A stretch of 64,000 nucleotides of DNA, from positions 66,516,071 to 66,580,070 of the forward strand of contig OY759261.1 of assembly GCA_963662155.1 (NCBI GenBank), written 5' to 3'. The notes under the pieces are model-generated. The model had not been told where the DNA came from and made no database searches. It was given only the letters and a program-made list of their open reading frames with translations. This document shows, piece by piece, positions 15,269-64,000 of this stretch. The stretch is from Lamellibrachia columna (lineage: Eukaryota > Annelida > Polychaeta > Sabellida > Siboglinidae). The translations under genes were made by a program, and so were the position numbers. Position 1 is the stretch's first letter; each line of letters begins with the position of its first letter.

Positions 15269-18119
15269 GTGCAGGGGGGTTACCTAGAGGCCACTAGCAC
15301 AGATAAACCAATATCAAATCATCCGAAAAACATCTCTGAAAAAGGTTATAGATGCGTATGTTTAAATGCAAGGAGCATAGTAAATAAGAAAAACGAATTA
15401 AACATTATGGTAGAAGATATTGACCCTCACATAATTGGTATAACTGAATCATGGGCCAACATAGATATAACAGATGCTGAATTAGGACTGACAGGATATG
15501 TAATGTTTAGGAAAGATCGAATAGGAAGAAGGGGCGGGGGAGTTATTTTATATGTTAAAGAATCTATTCAGGCTTATGAAATAAAACTAGAAAGGGAAGC
15601 AGATTGCGATGAAGCTGTTTGGTGCAAAAAAATTCAGGAAATTCAAAATTAACTATTGGATTAGTTTACAGAAGTCCAAACATAAACGAAGAGGACAACA
15701 CAAAAACAAAAACCGCTATAAAGGAAGTTAGTAAAGGGGAATGTATCATAATGGGAGATTTTAACCATGGACACATACAATGGAATTCTCTAGAGAGCAC
15801 AGGGATTGAGGACCAACAATTTATATTTTTAATCCAGGATAGCTTTCTTACTCAGCACGTACTTGAACCAACCAGGGGAGAAAATGTATTAGATATAGTT
15901 TTGTCATCACAAAAAGAATTAGTGGACAATGTAAAAATATTTGAACCATTGGGTAATAGTGACCATAATCAAATACATTTTGACATCAATGTAAAATCAG
16001 AAAGTAAAAATAAGAAAACGTACAAGAGAAACTTCCACAAAGGTAACTACAAAGATATGAGAAAATACTTAGCAAAGCTAGATTGGAATAACATGCTGAT
16101 GAATAAGACCGCAATTGAATGTTGGAATATTCTAAAATATGAAATTGAGAGTATCATCGATAAATTTGTTCCCTTCCAAAAACAAGGAAAACGGTGTAGA
16201 AAGAAACACTTGTCAAAAGAGGCTATTAGAAAAATAATGCTAAAACAAACTATGTGGAGGGTTTATAGGCGTACCAGAAAGGACGAAGACTATGCAAAAT
16301 ACAAAGAGGCACTTAATGCAGCTACAACTGAAATCAGACAATCTAAAAGAAGCTATGAGCAAAAACTAGCATGTAACATAAAAAATGACAGCAAGAGTTT
16401 TTATGCATATGTCAGGAGTAAACAAAACGTACAAGACAAGGTTGGACCTCTAGAAGACAGTGCTGGAAATATAATATCACAGGGGTTTTTAATGGCGGAA
16501 GACCTAAATGGTTACTTCAGTTCAGTGTTTACCAAAGAAGATATTAGTTCATTACCAGTTGCTGATGCTAAATTTCAGGGGGCTAAATCTGACTATTTAG
16601 GTCCGTTAGTTGTAACTCCAGAATTGGTAGCTAAGAAAATAGAGGCATTGAAGGATAACAAATCACCGGAAGTGGATGTGATTCCTCCAAAATTACTAAT
16701 GGAAACAGTAGAACAAATCAGTATACCACTTGCAAGAGTATTCAACTTGTCATTAAAAGAGGGAGTTGTTCCGTTTGAATGGAAAGAAGCAAACATCATA
16801 CCATTATTTAAAAAGGGTTCGAGAAATAAGTCAGAGAATTACAGACCAGTGAGTTTAACGTCAGTGATTTGTAAATTATTAGAAAGGTTAATTAAAGACC
16901 ATATGGTGGACTTCCTCGTTAAGCATAAATTATTAAATTCATCTCAACATGGATTCCTTAAAGCGAGGTCATGCTTAACAAATATGTTATGTTTTTTGGA
17001 AGAAATCACTAAGTGGATAGACGTGGGATCGCCAGTAGATATTATCTACTTAGATTTTCAGAAAGCTTTTGACAAAGTGCCACATCAAAGAAACTACTTA
17101 AATTAAAAGCCCATGGTATCGGGGATAGCATAACTGAGTGGATAGAACAATGGCTGACTGACAGAAGACAACGAGTTGTAGTAGATGGAGAAGTTTCAAA
17201 TTGGAAATCGGTTTTGAGTGGGGTACCTCAAGGATCAGTATTAGGACCTATATTATTCTTAATTTATATCAATGACTTGGACGACAGTATAACAAGTAAC
17301 GTACTGAAATTTGCGGATGACACAAAACTGTTTAGAAAGGTTAATACTGACGGTGATAAACAACATTTACAAAACGATCTAGACAGATTAGTGAAATGGT
17401 CTGAGAAATGGCAGATGTTGTTCAATTTTGGGAAATGTAAATGCCTACATACAGGACATGGGAACTTGAATGTAAACTATAAAATGGGAGATACTGTTCT
17501 GGGTACTACTGTAAAAGAAAAGGACTTAGGAATTACAATAAGCGCTGATATGAAAGTTTCAGAGCAGTGTGGTATTGCAGCTTCAAAGGGTAATCAAATT
17601 CTTGGATTGATTAGAAGAAACATAACATACAAGGGAAAAAAGTTAATTATACCTCTTTATAAAGCAATAGTTAGACCTCATTTAGAATACTGTATACAAG
17701 CATGGAGACCATATCGTAAGAAGGATATAGATACGCTTGAACGCATACAAAGGAGAGCAACTAAAGTTATTCCAGAACTGAGAGACCTTAGTTATGAAGA
17801 ACGCCTAAAAGAATGTGGTTTAACAACTCTAGAGACAAGGAGGTTAAGAGGAGATCAGATTGAAGTTTTTAAGATATTGAATGGGTATGAAAATATTGAT
17901 AGAAATATGTTTTTCTCACTCAAGAAGGATAGCAGAACTAGAGGACATGAGGTAAAATTAGTAAAGGATCAATGTAGATTGGACATCAGGAAGCACTCGT
18001 TCTCACAGAGGACAATAAATGAATGGAACAAATTGTCTACAGATTGTGTAACTGCTAGCAGCGTGAATATGTTTAAAAACAAGGTTGACACATATCTCAG
18101 GAGGGCGGGTTATAAGTAG
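15269..18119 (+). pseudogene. CR1-like LINE ORF2: APE endonuclease and reverse transcriptase, two frameshifts
   Basis: The endonuclease starts with CLNARSIVNK, followed by ITESW, VYRSPN, GDFNHG and GNSDH. The RT has the fingers segment NYRPVSLTSVICKLLERL, motif A YLDFQKAFDKVPH, PQGSVLGP, and catalytic FADDTKLF, then the C-terminal [20 protein letters not shown] region. The reading frame shifts once near 15640, between WCKK and TIGLVYRSPN, and once near 17090, just after motif A. No other stop interrupts it up to 18119, so the copy is young or the shifts are sequencing errors. Confidence 0.93.
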
Positions 18120-18513
18120 ATGAACATTGTTGGACTCTCGATAAGCCAATGGCTTCCTTGTCCACTTGCCATATGGGCCTTTGGCTTGGATGGCAAATCT
18201 TGTTAAATCTTCTTGTTAAATAGTGAGAGCTCACTGCACACGACTGTACTGAGATATTATATTTCTATCGTCCAACTTCACGTTCTTCGTGAGTAAACAC
18301 TTGACATCATTGCCCTGCACGAAAATACACATTGCTGTGTTTTCACGATGCGATGTATAGCCACAGTGGCGTAACATAGTAACACAATCGTATTACGTAA
18401 ATGTGATTGTCTAACGTAAACAACAATGTAACCGACTTGTAAGCACACTTAACTCGTGTTTCCGCAGTCCCTCCAATTTCGAACGCATTACGTCACACTT
18501 CACAGTTCAAAAT

Positions 18514-18645
18514 TTGAATCAGAATTATTTATTTGACCATACGATCACATTAAATGCAGTAAATATATATATATATATAAATGAATGTATGGTCAGGGAT
18601 TGAATCAGAATTATTTATTTGACCATACGATCACATTAAATGCAG

Positions 18646-18702
<57 letters not shown>

Positions 18703-18719
18703 GAATGTATGGTCAGGGA
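18514..18719. repeat. Tandemly duplicated small palindromic element
   Basis: Two copies (18514-18599, 18600-18719) of a unit with TTTGACCATACGATCACATT at one end and GAATGTATGGTCAGGGA at the other. GACCATAC and GTATGGTC form an inverted pair around a (TA)n core that is much longer in the second copy. Confidence 0.8.
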
Positions 18720-19892
18720 GACTCTTATTAAGGCGTGATGTATGCCGCTAACATAAGAGCCACCCTGTTGGTTAATGGATAATTTCATACAAATTTATAG
18801 TGGCACAATAATTATTGTAATAAACATTATCTAATTAGTAATCATTCATGAACATTAATTAACATTATTTAATACTAACTAACTAACCACTAACAAACAT
18901 CAAACTTAAGCAAAATATACACTAGAATAATGGTATGTAAATTACACCAATATTAAAATAAAACTGACTTATTTTATTCAATATTCACACATTATCAAAC
19001 TACTTATTCTATACAAACTAGCCAATACTAACTAATACCAATTAACATTAAATAACTAGTCCTCTAGCACTACTAATATTATTATAAAATGATAAGGGTA
19101 GGTCAGTTCTGTGTCGAGATTAAGAGTCGGTGTCCGTTCTTGTCATATAAATTTCTTTGGGCGATAATGCAGGACAGTGACGTATTTAAATACGATAATA
19201 AAAACGGCAAACCATGAAGATTCCAACTGCGTCGTTCACTGGGGTACGCATTATGAGGCATGGGTGGCAAAAACCATGCCTTACTTGTAAAAAAAACCGA
19301 TCATTACAAATTGTATATGCATGATCGATTGGGCCTGCAAAAGAACCACATGCATGTCAACAACATGTCAGCAACATGCGGACACAACAAAACAGCTAAC
19401 AACTTTCATTGTCCCGCCACTGGTGGGTTTGTGTCGTTAAATGCATCCATGCGCGGACATGTGGGTTCACCTGTAAGCGCACGTTTGCATACCTGTACGA
19501 GTGATCACTTGAGCACGTGCGCTGCATTGCCAATCGAAAGGTAGCCATACGTAGCTGCTCGACCTCTCATCGACCTCTCATCGACTTCTCATCGACTGCA
19601 ATTATTATGGTGCGGCGTAGAATGTGCAAGAGCCAATAAAGCAGCGTCCATCCATGAATCTAGGCACAGTCTGTTGTTAATTACGTTTTTCAGAAAAATG
19701 CTCCGTGCATGCTTCAAACATTGTGACATTTAGGTATTTTTGTTTAATCTGTAAACAAGAAAATGTATTTTTTTAGGCTAACAAGTAACGGAAACTCCGA
19801 CCTGCCACACCAGGTTTCGATAGGATGGAGTAACTGGTGACTGGTCCCATAATTATGTCGGCTCAGCAGTGGCTTCCTCTTTGTGTCGACGG

Positions 19893-20762
19893 TAGCTAGT
19901 CAAAACAGTTACGCCACCTATCGGGTCTCGCAAAGACAGTCGAAGCAACGAGTCCACAGCGTAGAACAAACAATAACTTGATCGCGGCCGACCAAATCAG
20001 TGACAAGTCGGACAATTTTAATGTGTGTTTCGTTGCATATTTGGAAAGGGTGATGCTACAACTTTATGTTGCTCCAAGAATTATGACGCTGCTGTAAAAA
20101 CTGGCGAAGTTATGCTGCATTGTACACGGTAGAGATTAAAATGGGAAAACGTAGAAAACGGAAAACATAGAAATATTGATTATATAACATTCGTTGTAAG
20201 AAAGTTGCATGCTATAGTAAAGCTACACACTAGAAGTAAAAGTCATCACAGATTTATGGAAAAAATATACATCAATACACATATCATATTACATTGATAT
20301 TTCCGACTATTTCTTAGAATAAACTTTACTGAATAAAATACACAATGAGACAAAAGTGTAAGTACTATTAACCCACAATGACATTTAAGAGCAAGTTTGA
20401 GAATTCATAATATTGCTTAAACCAGAATTACGTAAACAAAATCGCCAAAATTCTCTACTTTATACTAATTCTGCGGAAATTAGAAATCGCTAGGGCTAAT
20501 TTTTAATTGCATCAAACAGTGACTTTTATTATCAATTATTAACATTGAAGCACATACAATATTAAATAAGATGATGAACATTGCATTTCTTTTAAAAAAA
20601 ACTAAAGAATCACTATAATTATCATTTCTGACTTTGAACGGCTCTCAGACGAAACATCAAAACCCGACTTGTCACTGATTTGGTCGGCCTGGGTCGACGC
20701 GCCAAGTCGGACATTGAATGTTATTGGCTAGGTGGCGTAATATCATGTTGCTGGCTAGACAT
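19893..20762. mobile_element. Inverted-repeat element with a perfect 26-bp pair
   Basis: 19986-20011 and 20664-20689 are exact reverse complements (26 bp), nested inside a weaker outer pair GTTACGCCACCTA (19908-19920) and its complement at 20729-20740. The interior is AT-rich with no coding sequence. Confidence 0.72.
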
Positions 20763-20793
20763 ACCGTAATTTATTAATGTCTTTTATTATTGC

Positions 20794-20850
<57 letters not shown>
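20794..20850. repeat. (TGCG)n microsatellite
   Basis: About 14 units, just beyond the inverted-repeat element. Confidence 0.98.
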
Positions 20851-20941
20851 TTCTGAAATGCATTGGTTACTTCAGATGCATAACAGTATCATACTTTCTA
20901 GATCAAAATAAACAGCCAACATTTTTTACACAAAATATATA

Positions 20942-20947
20942 TTTATT
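20942..20947 (-). promoter_or_regulatory. Candidate polyadenylation signal of the cyclase gene
   Basis: AATAAA on the minus strand about 800 bases past the stop codon, beyond a (TA)n tract. Such hexamers are common by chance in AT-rich DNA, so this is only a candidate. Confidence 0.2.
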
Positions 20948-21361
20948 GTTTTGACTTTTTGTCTCCAGCAGATGGCGTATGCTCAACATGTACAGACAAA
21001 CCACACATCCATTGTAAATTGACATCCCTTGTGCTAAAAACTGGAATTTTTAATATGATTAGATGCACCAAAAATTACTCATCTGTATATAACATTTCTT
21101 AGACTGTAACAACGAACCAGTAACGACAAACGAGAGGAACAGGAGACGGACAGACAGACGGACGGAAGGACGGAAAAAGACGGACAGAAAGACATATGGG
21201 TGAACAGAGACAGACCGAGAGATACAGACAGATGGACGGATGTACTGATGGATGGACAGACAGATTAAAGAACAGAAAGAAACAGATACAAAGAGAAAAA
21301 AATTGAAAATAATATATAATTAACTTGTAAAAGCTACATCCACAAATAAAATTTGGTGATG

Positions 21362-21386
21362 GTTATATATATATATATACATACAT

Positions 21387-21418
<32 letters not shown>

Positions 21419-21431
21419 GTGTATATGTATA

Positions 21432-21464
<33 letters not shown>

Positions 21465-21472
21465 ATATATAT

Positions 21473-21560
<88 letters not shown>
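21362..21560. repeat. (TA)n/(TACA)n microsatellite in the cyclase 3' flank
   Basis: TA runs with TACA and GTAT subrepeats, about 200 bases past the stop codon, so probably within or just past the 3' UTR. Confidence 0.97.
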
Positions 21561-21750
21561 GGCCCAGGCATCTAGAAAAGAAGCACTTACGTCACAAAAA
21601 TACAAATATTTCAGGTGGCATATAACATATTTGATGACATGTGCCAGACTAGACAGTTTGGCAATACCATAGCTTCATAACAAATATTGTCCAAGTTTCA
21701 ACATGTTGTTATGGTTACGACGGTTGTTGTTATGGTTACGACGGTTGTTG

Positions 21751-64000
<42,250 letters not shown>

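Larger units (their letters stand above)
14418..18235 (+). mobile_element. Near full-length CR1-like non-LTR retrotransposon
   Basis: ORF1 (esterase) and ORF2 (endonuclease/RT) sit head to tail. A 3' tail of about 110 bases ends in imperfect repeats of AAATCTTGTT, as CR1/L2-type elements end in short tandem repeats. The same tail recurs in the copy at 45026-46812. The 5' limit is uncertain; the element may start slightly upstream. Confidence 0.88.

Overview
The window looks like nuclear DNA of an invertebrate bilaterian. The reasons are: a 19-exon split gene with spliceosomal introns; one gene over more than 42 kb; abundant TA, CT, AC, TGCG and CACC microsatellites; many minisatellites; and a mixed animal transposon load (CR1-like LINEs with an esterase ORF1, a Penelope-like element, hAT elements, tRNA-derived SINEs). 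A lophotrochozoan such as a mollusc is my best guess, but this is inference. Positions 5911-6110 are an assembly gap of 200 Ns.

The only host gene I can support is on the minus strand from 64000 down to 21751: the 3' 19 exons of a membrane adenylyl cyclase of the ADCY5/ADCY6 type (Drosophila Ac39E group). Spliced, the exons give 1009 continuous residues without a stop: the six-span membrane cassette M1, catalytic C1a, C1b, the second six-span cassette M2, and C2. The metal-binding aspartates and the C2 Lys, Asp, Asn/Arg and Lys residues expected for ATP binding are present, so the enzyme should be active. The cytoplasmic N-terminus and promoter lie beyond 64000. Intron 3 alone is 17.9 kb.

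Layout. 1-14.4 kb: intergenic, no supported gene; a GA/TA block with the gap, a 59/60-bp minisatellite of about 37 units (9.31-11.53 kb) and a SINE. 14.4-18.2 kb: a nearly intact CR1-like LINE (SGNH esterase ORF1, then APE endonuclease plus reverse transcriptase, two frameshifts). 18.2-21.75 kb: inverted-repeat elements and the gene's 3' flank. 21.75-34.8 kb: exons 19 to 6, with minisatellites, miniature transposons and SINEs in the introns. 34.8-42.7 kb: tandem repeats, a 2.0-kb hAT copy with terminal repeats and target duplication, exon 5, a 704-bp hAT derivative with a perfect 8-bp target duplication, and exon 4. 42.7-60.5 kb (intron 3): a second CR1 copy, a Penelope-like element with hammerhead-ribozyme-like inverted ends, a 41-bp minisatellite, other LINE fragments, and a 3.07-kb element with about 320-bp terminal inverted repeats and a decayed protein of unclear class. 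60.5-64.0 kb: exons 3, 2 and 1, with a third CR1 fragment.

The most unusual feature is inside the cyclase gene. Tandem repeats have grown out of its own exon-intron boundaries. About 26 copies of a 63/64-bp unit carry the acceptor and first 40 bases of exon 13, in an intron whose donor is GC rather than GT. Four 37-bp units carry the donor of exon 7. Weaker acceptor echoes lie upstream of exon 4. The gene therefore contains arrays of decoy splice sites.
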